Assembly (NCBI GenBank): GCA_030693515.1
Contig: JAUYAK010000041.1
Span: 1 to 45,821, forward strand
Length of the DNA stretch: 45,821 nt
Direction: 5' to 3'
Origin: Opitutaceae bacterium
GTDB lineage: Bacteria; Verrucomicrobiota; Verrucomicrobiia; Opitutales; Opitutaceae
This document shows, in pieces, positions 24,158 through 35,015 of this stretch; positions within the stretch are counted from its first letter, which is position 1; every line of letters begins with the position of its first letter. The position numbers and the translations under genes are program-made. The notes under the pieces are model-generated. The model searched no databases and was not told the origin of the DNA. It saw only the letters and a list, made by a program, of their open reading frames with translations.

Positions 24158-27013
24158 ATGCCCCGCTATTTTCCCCTTTCAGAGCTGGCCCTGCTGGCGG
24201 CCGTGTTGACGACGGGTCCGTTTGTCCTGCGGATTTCGGGGGCCGAACTTCCTCCGTCGGCCGCCATGACTGTCGATTACGAGCGCGACGTGCGACCGCT
24301 GCTGGCGGCGAGTTGTCTCGATTGTCACGGACCAAAAAAACAGCGGAGCGATTTCCGCGTCGACGTGAAAAAAATCGTCTTCGCCGGCGGGGCCGGTGGC
24401 CTGCCGGCCGTCGTCCCGGGCAAGAGCGCCGAGAGCCCGCTCATCCACTACGTCGCCGGTCTCGACGCGGAGATGCAGATGCCGCCCGCCGGCAAAGGCG
24501 ACCCGCTCACCCCGGAACAGATCGGCATCCTTCGCGCGTGGATCGATCAAGGGGCCGCCTGGCCCGAGCACGCGACCACCGCGGGCGAGGAGAGCGCCCA
24601 ATGGTGGTCGTTACTCCCTTTGGCCAAACCGGCTGTGCCGACGCTCGCTCAGCCCGTGGGCACGCCGGTCGATGCCTTTCTTGAGGCCAAGCGCGCGGAG
24701 AAGAAACTCACGGCCTCACCCGCGGCGGACCGCCGCACGCTCCTGCGCCGTGTGGCGATCACTCTCAACGGATTGCCGCCAACACCGGATGAGATCGAGG
24801 CCTTCGTGGGCGACCCGGATCCTCGCGCCTACGAAAAAATCGTGGACCGCCTGCTCGCCTCGCCGCGCTTTGGCGAGCGCTGGGCGCAGTTCTGGCTCGA
24901 TATCGTGCGCTGGTCCGAGACCAACGGCTCCGAGTCCAACCTCTACCGCAAGAATACCTGGCCCTATCGCGACTACGTGATTCGCGCCTTCAACTCGGAT
25001 TTGCCGTTCGACCGCTTCATCCGTGAACAAATCGCCGGCGATGCCCTCGGCGTGGATGAGGCGACTGCGTTTCTCGTCTCGGGCGGATTTGTCCACGCCG
25101 CGACCGTGGGCCGGGAGGAACCGGCGATCCGGCAGGCGCGCTCCGATCGGCTCGACGAGACGATTCAGTCCGTCAGCGCTTCGCTGCTCGGGATGACCAT
25201 GGCCTGCGCGCGCTGCCACAACCACAAGTTCGATCCCATCCCGCAGAAGGACTACTACGCGCTCGCCGCCGTCTTCCAGGGCCTCGAATACGGCCACCGG
25301 CCGTGGCGCAACGCGCCCGATGCCACCGCGCGGGCCGCCCGGGCCGACTCGCTTCTGTCGCAGTTCAACGCCGTGCGCGACGAGTTGCGCGCCGCCACGC
25401 CTTCCTGGACAGAGGAGTGGCCGGATCACTTGGAAACGCGTTTCGCGCCCGTGCGCGCCCGCGCCGTGCGGATGACGTTCGTTCAACCAGCCGTCGCCGT
25501 CGTCGAGGAGTTCCAGATCTTCGGCGCCGCGACCGGCGAAACCAATCTCGCGCTCGCGGCGCACGGCGCCACGGCCCGCTCGTTCAAGCCCGCCGAGGCG
25601 CTGATGCGCGAAGTCGGCAACGTGATCGACGGCAAGTTTGGCCAGACCTTTGCGTGGCGGACTCGTGAAGCCTCCGAAAAAGCCGATCCGACCGCCCCGG
25701 CACCGCGGTTTGAAATCGAGCTGCCAGCGGAAGCAGCCATCGATCGCGTGGTCATCAGCTCCGACCGCGAAGCGCTCGCGCACACCGATTATCTGATCGA
25801 GCCGGGCAAGGCCACGGCGTCCGGCCCGAGAAAATATCGCGTCGAAGTGCGCGGCGACGATGGCGCGTGGCGTGAAGTCGCCCACGTCGATCTTCCGGTG
25901 AGGGTCGTCCCGGGCGGCCGCGCCGCCGCGAAGAACGCCGCGCCGGCCGCGCCGCCCAACGAGGCGACGCGCGCGCTGTTGAGCCGGCTGCACGCGCTGC
26001 TCCGCGACTATACCGATGCGTTGCCGCCGCCTGTCTTCGCCGGTTACTTCGTGCCGCCGGTCAAAACTCATCTCTTCGGCCGCGGTGATCCGATGGCGCC
26101 GCGCGAGGAGGTCGTGCCCAACGGTCTCACCGCGCTCCGCACCGATCTCAAGCTGACTTCGGAATCGGGCGACCAGGAACGCCGGCTCGCCTACGCCGCA
26201 TGGCTGACCGATCCGCAGCGGAATCCGCTCACGCCGCGCGTGCTCGCCAACCGCCTCTGGCTGCACGTCTTTGGCCGGGGCCTCGTCGATACGCCCGGCG
26301 ATTTCGGCCAGGCGGGCTCGTCGCCGAGCCATCCTGAACTGCTCGATTGGCTTGCCTCCGAATTCATCGCCAGCGGCTGGTCGGCCAAGCTGATGATCCG
26401 CCAGCTCGTCCTGTCCGCTGCGTTTTGCCAGTCCAGCGCGCCCAACGCCGAGGCCGAAACGATCGATGTCGATGCGCGGCTGCTCTGGCGGTTCCCGCCG
26501 CGCCGCGTCGAGGCCGAGGTGCTGCGCAACGCGACGCTCGCGGTCGCCGGCACGCTCGATCTCACGATGGGCGGCCCGGGTTTCCGCATCCATGCCGACA
26601 AAAGACGCTACGAAGGCTGGAAGGTCGTGGATAACTTCGGGCCCGGCACCTGGCGCCGCCTGATTTATCAGGAGAACATGCGTGGCATCGACGACCGGAT
26701 GTTCACCGCGTTTGACCGGCCCGAGTGCGGGCAGGTCACGCCGAAGCGCACGGTCTCCACCACGCCGTTACAGGCGCTGAATCTCTTCAACGGCGACTTC
26801 ATCGTGACCCAGGCCGAGAAACTCGCGGAGCGCGTGCAGCGCGAAGCGGGCCCCGACGTAGCCGCGCAGATCAAACGAATCTTCGCCCTCGTGCACGGTC
26901 GGGCGCCGACGGCCACGGAGGCGGCGGCCGCGCAGACCCTGGTCGCGCAGGATAGACTGCCGGCGCTGGGCCGCGTGCTGCTCAACACCAACGAATTTGC
27001 CTTCATCGAATGA
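24158..27013 (+). CDS. PSCyt1/DUF1549/DUF1553 (planctomycete-type cytochrome) exported protein
   Basis: A 951-residue protein. An N-terminal hydrophobic signal (about 5-25) is followed by a PSCyt1 domain with a haem-type motif CLDCH (C53, C56, H57). Next is the DUF1549 region ([20 protein letters not shown]) containing a second CARCH (C350, C353, H354) in [21 protein letters not shown] discoidin-like beta insert lies in the middle ([20 protein letters not shown]). DUF1553 follows: [20 protein letters not shown], then [16 protein letters not shown]. These proteins are nearly always paired with DUF1501 proteins and often lie beside sulfatases; their catalytic role is not established. Its stop overlaps the DUF1501 start (ATGA). 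ATG 24158 is preferred because upstream codons overlap the previous gene. Confidence 0.85.
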   Translation: MPRYFPLSELALLAAVLTTGPFVLRISGAELPPSAAMTVDYERDVRPLLAASCLDCHGPKKQRSDFRVDVKKIVFAGGAGGLPAVVPGKSAESPLIHYVAGLDAEMQMPPAGKGDPLTPEQIGILRAWIDQGAAWPEHATTAGEESAQWWSLLPLAKPAVPTLAQPVGTPVDAFLEAKRAEKKLTASPAADRRTLLRRVAITLNGLPPTPDEIEAFVGDPDPRAYEKIVDRLLASPRFGERWAQFWLDIVRWSETNGSESNLYRKNTWPYRDYVIRAFNSDLPFDRFIREQIAGDALGVDEATAFLVSGGFVHAATVGREEPAIRQARSDRLDETIQSVSASLLGMTMACARCHNHKFDPIPQKDYYALAAVFQGLEYGHRPWRNAPDATARAARADSLLSQFNAVRDELRAATPSWTEEWPDHLETRFAPVRARAVRMTFVQPAVAVVEEFQIFGAATGETNLALAAHGATARSFKPAEALMREVGNVIDGKFGQTFAWRTREASEKADPTAPAPRFEIELPAEAAIDRVVISSDREALAHTDYLIEPGKATASGPRKYRVEVRGDDGAWREVAHVDLPVRVVPGGRAAAKNAAPAAPPNEATRALLSRLHALLRDYTDALPPPVFAGYFVPPVKTHLFGRGDPMAPREEVVPNGLTALRTDLKLTSESGDQERRLAYAAWLTDPQRNPLTPRVLANRLWLHVFGRGLVDTPGDFGQAGSSPSHPELLDWLASEFIASGWSAKLMIRQLVLSAAFCQSSAPNAEAETIDVDARLLWRFPPRRVEAEVLRNATLAVAGTLDLTMGGPGFRIHADKRRYEGWKVVDNFGPGTWRRLIYQENMRGIDDRMFTAFDRPECGQVTPKRTVSTTPLQALNLFNGDFIVTQAEKLAERVQREAGPDVAAQIKRIFALVHGRAPTATEAAAAQTLVAQDRLPALGRVLLNTNEFAFIE

Positions 27014-28506
27014 AACCCCACGCCCACGGTCCCGCGCTTGCCCCCGCCCAGTTTGGTCCGCGCCTGCTGGATCGCCGTGATTTTCTCCGCACCGCCGGCG
27101 GTCTCGCCGGCAGCGTGGCGCTTCTGCGCCTGCTCGCGGGTGACAATCTGCTCGCCTCCACTGCCGGCTCGGTGCGCCCGCAAATCGATTCCGACCAGCC
27201 CTACGCGCTGCGCGCGCCGCATTTTGAGCCGAAGGCGAAGCAAGTTCTTGTGATCTTCTGCGTGGGGGCGGTGAGCCACGTCGATACCTTCGACTACAAG
27301 CCCGATCTCTTTAAATACGACGGCCAGAAGCCGCCGGGCATCCCCGCGGTGACGTTTGAGGGGCCGACCGGAAACATCGCCAAGCCGCGCTGGGAATTCA
27401 AACCGCGCGGCCAGAGCGGAAAAATGGTTTCCGAGCTGCTGCCCAACGTCGCCGCGCTCGCGGACGACATGTGTTTCATCCACTCGCTGACGAGTTCGAC
27501 GAGTGCGCACCCGCAGGGGGAGAATTTCCTCAACACCGGGTTCACCCTCGAGGGCTTTCCCTCCCTCGGCGCGTGGGTGACCTACGCGCTCGGCACGGCG
27601 AACCAGCAGCTCCCCGCCTTCGTGGCCATCAACGATCCGCGGGGCAAGCCGCGCTCGGGTAAAAATAACTGGGGCTCTGGCTTTCTGCCCGCGGCGTATC
27701 AGGGCACCGACTTCAGCGCTGCGCGCCCTCTCGCCAATCTCGGCCGTCCGGCCCGCATCTCGGCGGAGGCCGACCGGCGCGCGAAGCATCTGCTCGAGGC
27801 GTTCAACGCGGAGCACGCGCGGAAATTCCCCGGGGACACGGACCTCGCCGGCCGCATCGCCAGCTACGAACTCGCCGGCCGCATGCAGATGTCGATTCCC
27901 GACGTGACCGACCTGAAGTCGGAGCCCGCGCATGTCCACCAGCTCTACGGCACCGACACCGGCACGGATCTCAAAAAAGACTACGCCAAGAACTGCATCC
28001 TCGCCCGCCGCCTGCTTGAGCAGGGCGTGCGTGTCGTGCAGCTCTTCAACGGCTCCGATGCGCAGGCCAACGGCATCAGCAATTGGGATTCGCACGCCAA
28101 CATCGAGAGCACCCACGCGATGCAGGCGGAGATCTTCGACCAGCCCACGGCCGCGCTGCTCGCCGACATGAAGCAGCGCGGAATGCTCAAAGACACGCTC
28201 GTGGTGCGGTGCACGGAGTTTGGCCGCATGCCCTTCCTCCAGGCCAACGGCACGGGCCGCGACCACAACCCCGACTCCTTCACCTGCTGGCTGATGGGCG
28301 CCGGCGTGAAGGCCGGCACGAGCTTCGGCGCGAGCGACAACTTTGGTTTCAAGGCCGCGCAGGACGCGTCCACGCTCTACGATTTCAACGCCACGATCCT
28401 GCACCTGCTCGGCTTGGACCACGAGCGCCTCACCTACTACAACAACGGCATCGAGCGCCGGCTCACGAATGTCCACGGCCACGTCCTGAAACAAATGATC
28501 GCATGA
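27010..28506 (+). CDS. DUF1501 family protein with Tat-type signal
   Basis: A 498-residue protein. RRDFLR at 22-27 before a Gly/Ala/Leu-rich segment is a twin-arginine signal, so it is probably exported folded. The body has DUF1501 features: VLVIFCVGAVSHVDTFDYKP, DDMCFIHSLTSSTSAHPQGE, NWDSHANIESTHAMQAEIFD and VVRCTEFGRMPF. DUF1501 belongs to the alkaline phosphatase/sulfatase-like fold superfamily; activity is unknown. It overlaps by four bases with the gene before (ATGA) and with the sulfatase after (ATGA at 28503), so the three are translationally coupled and probably form one operon with the sulfatase upstream. Confidence 0.9.
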   Translation: MKPHAHGPALAPAQFGPRLLDRRDFLRTAGGLAGSVALLRLLAGDNLLASTAGSVRPQIDSDQPYALRAPHFEPKAKQVLVIFCVGAVSHVDTFDYKPDLFKYDGQKPPGIPAVTFEGPTGNIAKPRWEFKPRGQSGKMVSELLPNVAALADDMCFIHSLTSSTSAHPQGENFLNTGFTLEGFPSLGAWVTYALGTANQQLPAFVAINDPRGKPRSGKNNWGSGFLPAAYQGTDFSAARPLANLGRPARISAEADRRAKHLLEAFNAEHARKFPGDTDLAGRIASYELAGRMQMSIPDVTDLKSEPAHVHQLYGTDTGTDLKKDYAKNCILARRLLEQGVRVVQLFNGSDAQANGISNWDSHANIESTHAMQAEIFDQPTAALLADMKQRGMLKDTLVVRCTEFGRMPFLQANGTGRDHNPDSFTCWLMGAGVKAGTSFGASDNFGFKAAQDASTLYDFNATILHLLGLDHERLTYYNNGIERRLTNVHGHVLKQMIA

Positions 28507-30073
28507 AGCCCGCACTTCACCTCCTCGCGCTTGGCCTGATCACCTTTGCCGCCCTTGGTGCGGCCGACCGGCCCAATGTGCTCTTCATCGCGGTGGACGA
28601 CCTGCGCCCCGAGCTCGGCACCTACGGGGCAAAGCACATCAAGAGCCCGCACATCGACCGGCTCGCGGCCACCGGCGTGCGCTTCGACCGGGCCTACGTC
28701 CAGTATGCCATCTGCGGCCCGGCGCGCGCCACGACGCTCACGGGCCTGCGGCCCGCCACGCTGAAGATCGAGCACATCGACACCTATTTCCGCGACACCG
28801 TGCCGGGCGTCGTCACGCTGCCGCAGCTCTTCAAGCAGCACGGCTACACCACCGCGTATGCCGGCAAGGTTTTCCACGGCACGCAGACGGACGACGAAAA
28901 TTCCTGGAGCCGGCGGATTCCGCCGGCAGGTGGTCCTGGCGATGGCGGCTATCAGCTGCCGGAGAGCCGCGAGATCGTCCGGAAGCGGCGATCGCGAAAT
29001 ACGGCAAGGAGGCCAACCTCGGAGGCGTGACGAGCGGACCGGCCTGGGAAGCGGCCGATGCGCCCGACAACGCCTATCTCGATGGCCGGAACACGGACGC
29101 CGCGATCCGCGCGTTGCACGAGCTGAAGGGCGCGCCCTTTTTCCTCGGCGTCGGCTTCCTCAAGCCGCACCTGCCCTTCGTGGCGCCCAAGAAATATTTC
29201 GACCTCTACGATCCGGCGGCGCTGTCGCTCGCGGCCACGCCCGAGCCGCCCAAGGACGCGCCTGCGATCGCCCGCCACAGCTCCTTTGAACTGCGGACGC
29301 GCACGGGCGTGTCGACCGCCGGGCCGATCGATGCGGCGACCTCCCGCCAACTCGTTCACGCCTACGCGGCCTGCGTGAGCTTCATCGATGCACAGGTCGG
29401 CCGGATTCTCGCGCAGCTCGACGCTCTCGGCCTGAGCGACAACACGATCGTCGTCCTGTGGGGCGACCACGGCTGGCACCTCGGCGAATACGGCATCTGG
29501 GGCAAGGCGACGAACTACGAAATCGCGACGCGCATCCCGCTCATCATCCGCGCCCCCGGCCTGGCCGGCAACGGGCGGGCCGCCGCCGGCGTGGTCGAAT
29601 CGATCGATCTTTATCCGACGCTCGCGGCGCTGGCCGGGCTGCCGGCGCCCAACGCGCTCGAAGGCGCGAGCCTGGTGCCGATGCTGCGCAACCCGGCCGT
29701 CGTCGGAAAGAACATCGCCTTCAGCGAATTTCCCGCGCCGGCCCTCCGCGAGTGGGCCGCGAAACCGCTCTCGCCTGCGATGCGGCAGACGTTTTTCGGC
29801 CCGTTGATCGAGGAGGTCGATGCGAAGCTTAAGGCCGAACATGGCGCGCGCTTCGACCGAAAAATCTTCGAGGATCACGTGAAGGGCTACAGCGTGCGCA
29901 CCGACCGCCATCGCTGCACGGTGTGGATCGATCGACGCGCGCCCGACCGCGAACCCCTGGCCGTTGAACTCTACGATCACCGCACTGATCCGGGCGAGAC
30001 GCGCAACATCGCGGCGCAGCCGGAGCAGCGCGAGGTGGTGGCGGGGCTTCGGGCGCTCCTGCGCTGCTTGTGA
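28503..30073 (+). pseudogene. Type-I sulfatase (iduronate-2-sulfatase-like) with a frameshift
   Basis: The first frame (28503-29030) gives a signal peptide and the sulfatase N-terminus: PNVLFIAVDDLRPELGTYG, then YAICGPARATTLTGLRP with the formylglycine Cys71 in a CxPxR motif. It ends wrongly in a basic stretch. The second frame continues from AIAKYGKEANLGGVTSGPAW to a normal end, with GVGFLKPHLPF and VVLWGDHGWHLGEYGIWGK. One lost base at about 28978 would restore a single protein of about 523 residues. VDDLRPELGTYG is typical of iduronate/heparan-type sulfatases. It overlaps the DUF1501 gene (ATGA), and the stop is 9 bp from the convergent TonB receptor. Decay versus consensus error cannot be decided. 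Confidence 0.85.
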
Positions 30074-30082
30074 GACGGTCGC

Positions 30083-33000
30083 TCAGAAGCTCACGCTGTT
30101 CGTCCAGACATACATCCGAGGCTGGCCGTAGAAGGTGACGGGCAGATTCGCCGGCACGGTGAAGCCGCTGCCGTTGTTGGGGAGCGTGCCGAGGACGTAG
30201 TGGTTGAAGGCGTTGTCGATGTTCACCTGCGTCGTGAACAGGAAACGCTTCCCGAGCTTGTGGCGGTAGGAGGCGTTGAGGTTGACCTGCCAGGTGTCGG
30301 GTGAGCCGTAGCGTGAGCGGCCGCCGCCGGGGGTGTTGTAGTAGAACGTGCGGTTTTTCAGGCCGAGCGCGACGGTGCCGCCGATGCCGAAGCCCTTGAG
30401 GAAATGCTCTCCGGTGAAGGTGTAGTTGTTGGTGAGGACGAAGCGGTATTGCGCGTAGCCGACGGTGGACTCGCCTTTTTTCGCGACGACGGTCTCGCCC
30501 TTGGAGCCGTTGGGGTCGGACCAGAAATACGGGATGTCCGCGACGGGCAGGCCGGTCGTGCCGGTGAGCGCGGTGCCGTTGGAGCCGACGAAAAACTGGA
30601 GGACGCGGCGGACGTTGCTCGTCTGGAGGCGGCCGTTGTCGTCGGCGGGCTGGGCCCAATAGGGGCCGGTGCGGTCGTTCATCATCGCGAGGGTGAGCGG
30701 CTCCCAGGTGCCGCCGACTTGGGCCTGGAGGGCGGCGGGGTCGACCTGGCGGTTGAGCGTGGTGATCGTCGGCGTGATGACGGTGGGCGTGGTGGGGACG
30801 AGGACGGGCGTGCCGTTCTGGTAGGTGACGGTGCCGTTGCGGACGTGGAACTGGTCGTTCCAGAGCAGCGGATATTTTTTGTCGGTGAGATTGCGGCCGT
30901 CGGCGCTGGTGGCGGCGAGGCGCACGCGCCAGTTGGGCGTGGGGCTGGCGGTGAGGATGAGTTCGAGGCCGCGCGTGGTGCGGTCGAGGTTGGTCCACTG
31001 GTTCTTGGCGCCGGCGGGGCCGTTGTGCGCGCCGTTGAGGCCGGTGGGATTGACGAGATCGCGGACGCCGCCGCCGGCGTTGATCATCTCGTCCTTCGAA
31101 TTGGTGGTGAAGGCCTGGACGGAGCCGGAGTAGCGCTGGTCGCGCGAGGTGAACTTCAGGCCGGCCTCGTGGCCGGTGCCGCTGGACGTGCGCGGGGCGT
31201 TGCCGAGCGGATCGTTGGCGTTGACGAGGGGAATATTGTAGGTGCTGGAAAAACTGTAGTAGGGCCGGAGCGTCTCGGTGAGGCGGGCGTTGAGGCCGAG
31301 GTTGTAGCTGCGGTTGCCGGCGTCGGACTCAGCCCAAGGCGTGGTGACGGTGGGGGTGATGTTGGGCGTGCGCTTGGAGTTTTCGTTGACGCGGATGCCG
31401 ATGAGGGTGGCGAGGCGGTCGCCGAACCAGCTCGTGTAGTTGGAGGCGTAGAAGCCGGCGGTGCGGTTCTCCCAGTGGTGGCCGTCGTTGTTCTGCCCGC
31501 TCACGCCGGGGAGGCCGGCGAGACTGGCGAGTCCGAGGGGATTGTTGGGGCGGACCCAGGAAGGATCGCGCGGATTGTTGGGCACGCGCACGTAGTTCTG
31601 GCCGCCGGAGGTGACGCGAGGGGTGAGCCAGCCGCCGCGCGGGAGGGGTTTTTTCTGCGGGCCGTCGGCGACGGACCACCAGAGGCGGGGCATCGGCGTG
31701 CGGCCGAGGTTGGTGGGAATGCGCGGATCGTAGACGACGTTGAAATTCTGATCGGCGAGATAGTAACCGTAGTCGGTCGGGCCCGAGTCGGCCCACTCAA
31801 TGTCGTAGCCGAGGAGCGTCTGCGACTGGGCGCGGCCGTGGAAATATTCGCCGGTGATCATCGCGGCGCCGCGCGCGGCCCAGCGGCGGGTGGGTTGTTC
31901 GACGTCGGCCAGCGTGGCGCCGTTGGCCCACTTGGTGAGGGGGTTGCCGTTGAGGAGCGGGGCGCTGAGGTTGGCGATGCCGCCGTTGGCGCGGTCGGAC
32001 TGGTAGTCGTTGTAGAGCACGCTGACTTGGGTGGAGAGCCAGCGCGTCCAGACCGTCTCGGCGGCGGCGGAGACGATCTTGTTGGTGACATACTCGCTGG
32101 CGGTCCAGCCGGCCCAGGAGTTGAGGTTGTCCCACGTGAGCTTGCCATCGGCGATGGCGCCGCGCGGCCAGGGCTGGCCGGTGGCGGGATTGATCGGGCC
32201 GGCGAGGCCGTTGCGCATCATGTAGGCGAGGCCGAAGTTGTGGCGCGGATCGGTGGCGGCGTTGGTGAAGGCGATGTTCTCCTGGTTGGTGTTGAGGATG
32301 CGTTCGTTGATCGTCTGCTGGCCCTGCACGCGCACGACGGTGCGGAGCGGATCGAACTTGAGCGCGAGCTGGCCGTAGTAGCCGCGGGTGTCGTAGCCGA
32401 CGAAGACGCGGCGGTAGCGCTGGGCGTCGTCGAGGAGCGCGAGGCGAAACGCGAGCCGGTCGTTGCCGACGTTGTAGTCGAGCTGGCCCTGCTTGGAGCC
32501 GGACTGGTCGATCCGCCACGAGACGGACGCGCGCTGCTGGTTGAAATTCGCGCGTTTCGAGACGGTATTGACCGTGCCCCCGGCGCCGCCCGCGCCGTAG
32601 AGGAGGCCCTGCGGGCCGCGCACGACGTCGGCGCGTTCAACGTCGAAGTTGCTCGTGACGCCCACGGCGGTGCTGCCGAAATTGTTCGCCGCGCCGGTGG
32701 CCGCGAAGCCATCGCGCCGAATCGCACCGCCGCCGGTGCCGCGGATCCCGATGGTCTGGTTGCCGACGCGATCACCGGGCTGCTGCGAGAGCGCGTCGCC
32801 GTCGGGGTTCGACATCACGGTGCCGGCGCCGGCGCCGTAGCCGTTGAGCATTTCCTCGATGGAGGTGGCGGCGATGTCCCGCATGAACTCGGCCGTGAAG
32901 ATGTCGGCGGAGACCGGTGTCTTGTTGAGCGCGGTATTGAATTGCGTGAGCGAGTTGGAATTGAGGGCGCCGTAACTGTTGTCGGCCTCGGCTTTCACCT

Positions 33001-33142
33001 CGAAGGGATTGAGGGTCACGAGGGCCTCGTCGGATTTTTTTGCGGCGGGCGACCCGGGCGCGGGCGGGGTGACTTGGGCGGAGGCCAGGCCGGCGAGGAT
33101 CAATGCGGCGGCAGACGACAGGCAACGGAAGCGATGGCTCAT
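30083..33142 (-). CDS. TonB-dependent receptor
   Basis: A complete receptor of 1019 residues. The signal peptide (about 1-22) starts at ATG 33142, 26 codons inside the longest frame, which is the better start because the basic residues then lie just before the hydrophobic core. The plug is EALVTLNPFEVKAEADNSYG, then FMRDIAATSIEEML, QTIGIRGTGGGAIRRDGFAA and ERADVVRGPQGLLYGAGGAG. The C-terminus is YVWTNSVSF, the expected aromatic end. It faces the second sulfatase tail to tail with 9 bp between stops. Ligand unknown; the setting among sulfatases suggests a glycan. The opposite-strand open frame of 979 codons is a shadow. Confidence 0.9.
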   Translation of the reverse strand: MSHRFRCLSSAAALILAGLASAQVTPPAPGSPAAKKSDEALVTLNPFEVKAEADNSYGALNSNSLTQFNTALNKTPVSADIFTAEFMRDIAATSIEEMLNGYGAGAGTVMSNPDGDALSQQPGDRVGNQTIGIRGTGGGAIRRDGFAATGAANNFGSTAVGVTSNFDVERADVVRGPQGLLYGAGGAGGTVNTVSKRANFNQQRASVSWRIDQSGSKQGQLDYNVGNDRLAFRLALLDDAQRYRRVFVGYDTRGYYGQLALKFDPLRTVVRVQGQQTINERILNTNQENIAFTNAATDPRHNFGLAYMMRNGLAGPINPATGQPWPRGAIADGKLTWDNLNSWAGWTASEYVTNKIVSAAAETVWTRWLSTQVSVLYNDYQSDRANGGIANLSAPLLNGNPLTKWANGATLADVEQPTRRWAARGAAMITGEYFHGRAQSQTLLGYDIEWADSGPTDYGYYLADQNFNVVYDPRIPTNLGRTPMPRLWWSVADGPQKKPLPRGGWLTPRVTSGGQNYVRVPNNPRDPSWVRPNNPLGLASLAGLPGVSGQNNDGHHWENRTAGFYASNYTSWFGDRLATLIGIRVNENSKRTPNITPTVTTPWAESDAGNRSYNLGLNARLTETLRPYYSFSSTYNIPLVNANDPLGNAPRTSSGTGHEAGLKFTSRDQRYSGSVQAFTTNSKDEMINAGGGVRDLVNPTGLNGAHNGPAGAKNQWTNLDRTTRGLELILTASPTPNWRVRLAATSADGRNLTDKKYPLLWNDQFHVRNGTVTYQNGTPVLVPTTPTVITPTITTLNRQVDPAALQAQVGGTWEPLTLAMMNDRTGPYWAQPADDNGRLQTSNVRRVLQFFVGSNGTALTGTTGLPVADIPYFWSDPNGSKGETVVAKKGESTVGYAQYRFVLTNNYTFTGEHFLKGFGIGGTVALGLKNRTFYYNTPGGGRSRYGSPDTWQVNLNASYRHKLGKRFLFTTQVNIDNAFNHYVLGTLPNNGSGFTVPANLPVTFYGQPRMYVWTNSVSF

Positions 33143-33433
33143 GGGGTGGGTGGGGTGGGGCTGCGTCGCATGCCATGCGGGCGTGTGGTGTGCGGCAATC
33201 GGAAAGCGGCTGTGGCGCAAAACAGGTTTGAAGTGGGTGGAGGGTCGGCCGGGAGCGCGCGCCGTGCTCTTGAATCTCGCGTAGTGGCGGCTCGTTTTCG
33301 CCGCCGGGCGGAAGAAACGGAAGCCTGTCGCGGCCGCCGGTGAGCCGCGGATAAAGTTTCGTTGGGGATGCCTGCCCTTGGTCGTCCCGCTGCCCCTGAT
33401 CGTGGCGGGGAAATGTTCCGGCCGCGCCCCATG
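33143..33433. other. 291-bp gap between PhoD 3' end and TonB receptor start
   Basis: It must contain the receptor promoter on the minus strand. G-rich tracts occur near 33143-33180, but no promoter, terminator or palindrome stood out. Confidence 0.4.
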
Positions 33434-34888
33434 CTAGGGGCGCGATGACTCGAAGATCGTCTTCCCCGCGGTGTCGTGCAGGCGCAGGGTGAGGCTGGCG
33501 GCGCTACCGGGCGCCGCGGGCGTGACTTCGCCGGAGAGGAAGCCGCCGTGCTTGATGCGCAGGAAACGGTGCTCGGGGCGCGGGGCCTCTTCGTTCCAAC
33601 CGCCGGCGTGTTTGTCGGTCGCGGCGCCCACGCTCCATTCCTCGAGGCCCGTGGCTTTGTCGGTGGAGACATACTGCCAGTGGCGATCGCCGGTGATGAC
33701 GGTGAGGTTGCGGTGCGCGCCGAGCATCGCGCGGATCTGGGCACCCTCCTCGGCGAAGCCGGGGTTGGAGTAGTTGTCGTCCTTCTGCGGGCGATCGGGG
33801 CCGACGATGGGGGTCGAGGTGATGAGCACGCGGAAGGTCGCATCGGAGGCGGCGAGGCTCTGCTGGAGCCAGGTGATTTGCGGTGCGCCCCAGATGGTGG
33901 CGGCCTGGCGACCGTCCTTGCTGCGCGCGGTGCGGAAATCGCGGCCCTCGACGATCCAGACCTGGAGGTGCCGGCCCCAGCGCAGCGTGCGATAGGGCGG
34001 CATGGGCTGGGCGGTCTGCTCGTGGAAAACGCGCAACCCATCCTCGAAGGTGAAATCCCCGGTGCGCGAGCCGGGCTCGCAATCGTTGGCGAGGATGTCG
34101 TGGTCGTCCTTCATGAAGTAGCTGCCGACCTGCCGGTGGAAATCGCGCAGCGTGGGAAAACTGAACATCCGCGCCCAGTGGTAGCGGGCGAGGTCGTGGT
34201 TGAGGGCATGCACGGGGCCGTGGTCGTAGTAGAGCACATCGCCGGTGTTGACCATAAAGTCCGGCCGCAGCGCGAGCATCGACGGGTAAATGGCGAAGCC
34301 ATCGGCGTGATCGCGCATCTCGTATTTCTGGCAGCTCATGACGCTGAACACGACGCGCGCCGCGGCGCCGGGGGCGGGCGCGGTGGTGAAGCCCCCGGCC
34401 ACGGTGCTCGTGACCGCGGCGCCGGCGGCCGGCCGGGCTTCCACCTCGACCTCGTGCCGGGTCGCGGCGGCGAGGCCGCTGAGCGCAAAGACCGCCGTGA
34501 AATCCCGCGCGGGATCGACGTCGCGCCACGGGCTGGTGATCCAGTCGCGCGTCCCGGCGGCCCGATGCCGCACGCGGGTCTGCCCCCGCGCGCCGATCGC
34601 GGCGCCGCGGATCGTGGCAAGGCTCGCGCCGGGCGGGAACGAAACCTCGGGGCGGCCCTGCGGATAGGCGGCGTTGTCGCGGATGGGCTGCACCGCGCCG
34701 GTCTGCCGATGGACGACGCGCAGGATGGGGAGCGGGCCCTCGTCGGGAGCACGCTGGGCGTCGCGGGTGATACGCGTCCAGACCGTCACGCGGTCGGCGG
34801 TGGGCTCGACGAGCTTGATACCGGTGGCCTGGTGGGCGGCGATGGCGAGGCTAGGGGAAAGGAGGAGGGCGGCGAGGAGGCGCTTCAT
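33434..34888 (-). CDS. PhoD-like alkaline phosphatase
   Basis: A 484-residue exported protein from ATG 34888, with a signal peptide MKRLLAALLLSPSLAIAA. A fibronectin-like N-terminal domain (ATGIKLVEPTADRVTVWTRI) precedes the metallophosphatase core. The core shows PDFMVNTGDVLYYD (metal ligands), YFMKDDHDILANDCE, FRVLITSTPIVGP and VITGDRHWQYVSTD. PhoD-type enzymes release phosphate from mono- and diesters and use Ca/Fe. The usual RxxYR Tat signal is not obvious; a Sec signal is likelier. It is divergent from the MscS gene at 35016. The region before the next gene on its 3' side holds 291 bp without a visible terminator. No Pho box was found by eye. Confidence 0.75.
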   Translation of the reverse strand: MKRLLAALLLSPSLAIAAHQATGIKLVEPTADRVTVWTRITRDAQRAPDEGPLPILRVVHRQTGAVQPIRDNAAYPQGRPEVSFPPGASLATIRGAAIGARGQTRVRHRAAGTRDWITSPWRDVDPARDFTAVFALSGLAAATRHEVEVEARPAAGAAVTSTVAGGFTTAPAPGAAARVVFSVMSCQKYEMRDHADGFAIYPSMLALRPDFMVNTGDVLYYDHGPVHALNHDLARYHWARMFSFPTLRDFHRQVGSYFMKDDHDILANDCEPGSRTGDFTFEDGLRVFHEQTAQPMPPYRTLRWGRHLQVWIVEGRDFRTARSKDGRQAATIWGAPQITWLQQSLAASDATFRVLITSTPIVGPDRPQKDDNYSNPGFAEEGAQIRAMLGAHRNLTVITGDRHWQYVSTDKATGLEEWSVGAATDKHAGGWNEEAPRPEHRFLRIKHGGFLSGEVTPAAPGSAASLTLRLHDTAGKTIFESSRP

Positions 34889-35015
34889 ACGTTGCGGGGT
34901 GGGTCCGAGGCCGCCGCAGCCGGCCGTCGATGGCAAGCCTGCACGCGCGGGCTGCCGGCTTTGCGCTTGTCGCCGCGGTGGGGCTTCGCGAGGTTCCCGT
35001 CCCGTGGACGCTTCC

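Noticed and set aside
30404-33343. 979-codon plus-strand open frame over the second complete TonB receptor
   Set aside because: Antisense shadow, low-complexity Gly/Val/Ala/Glu composition.
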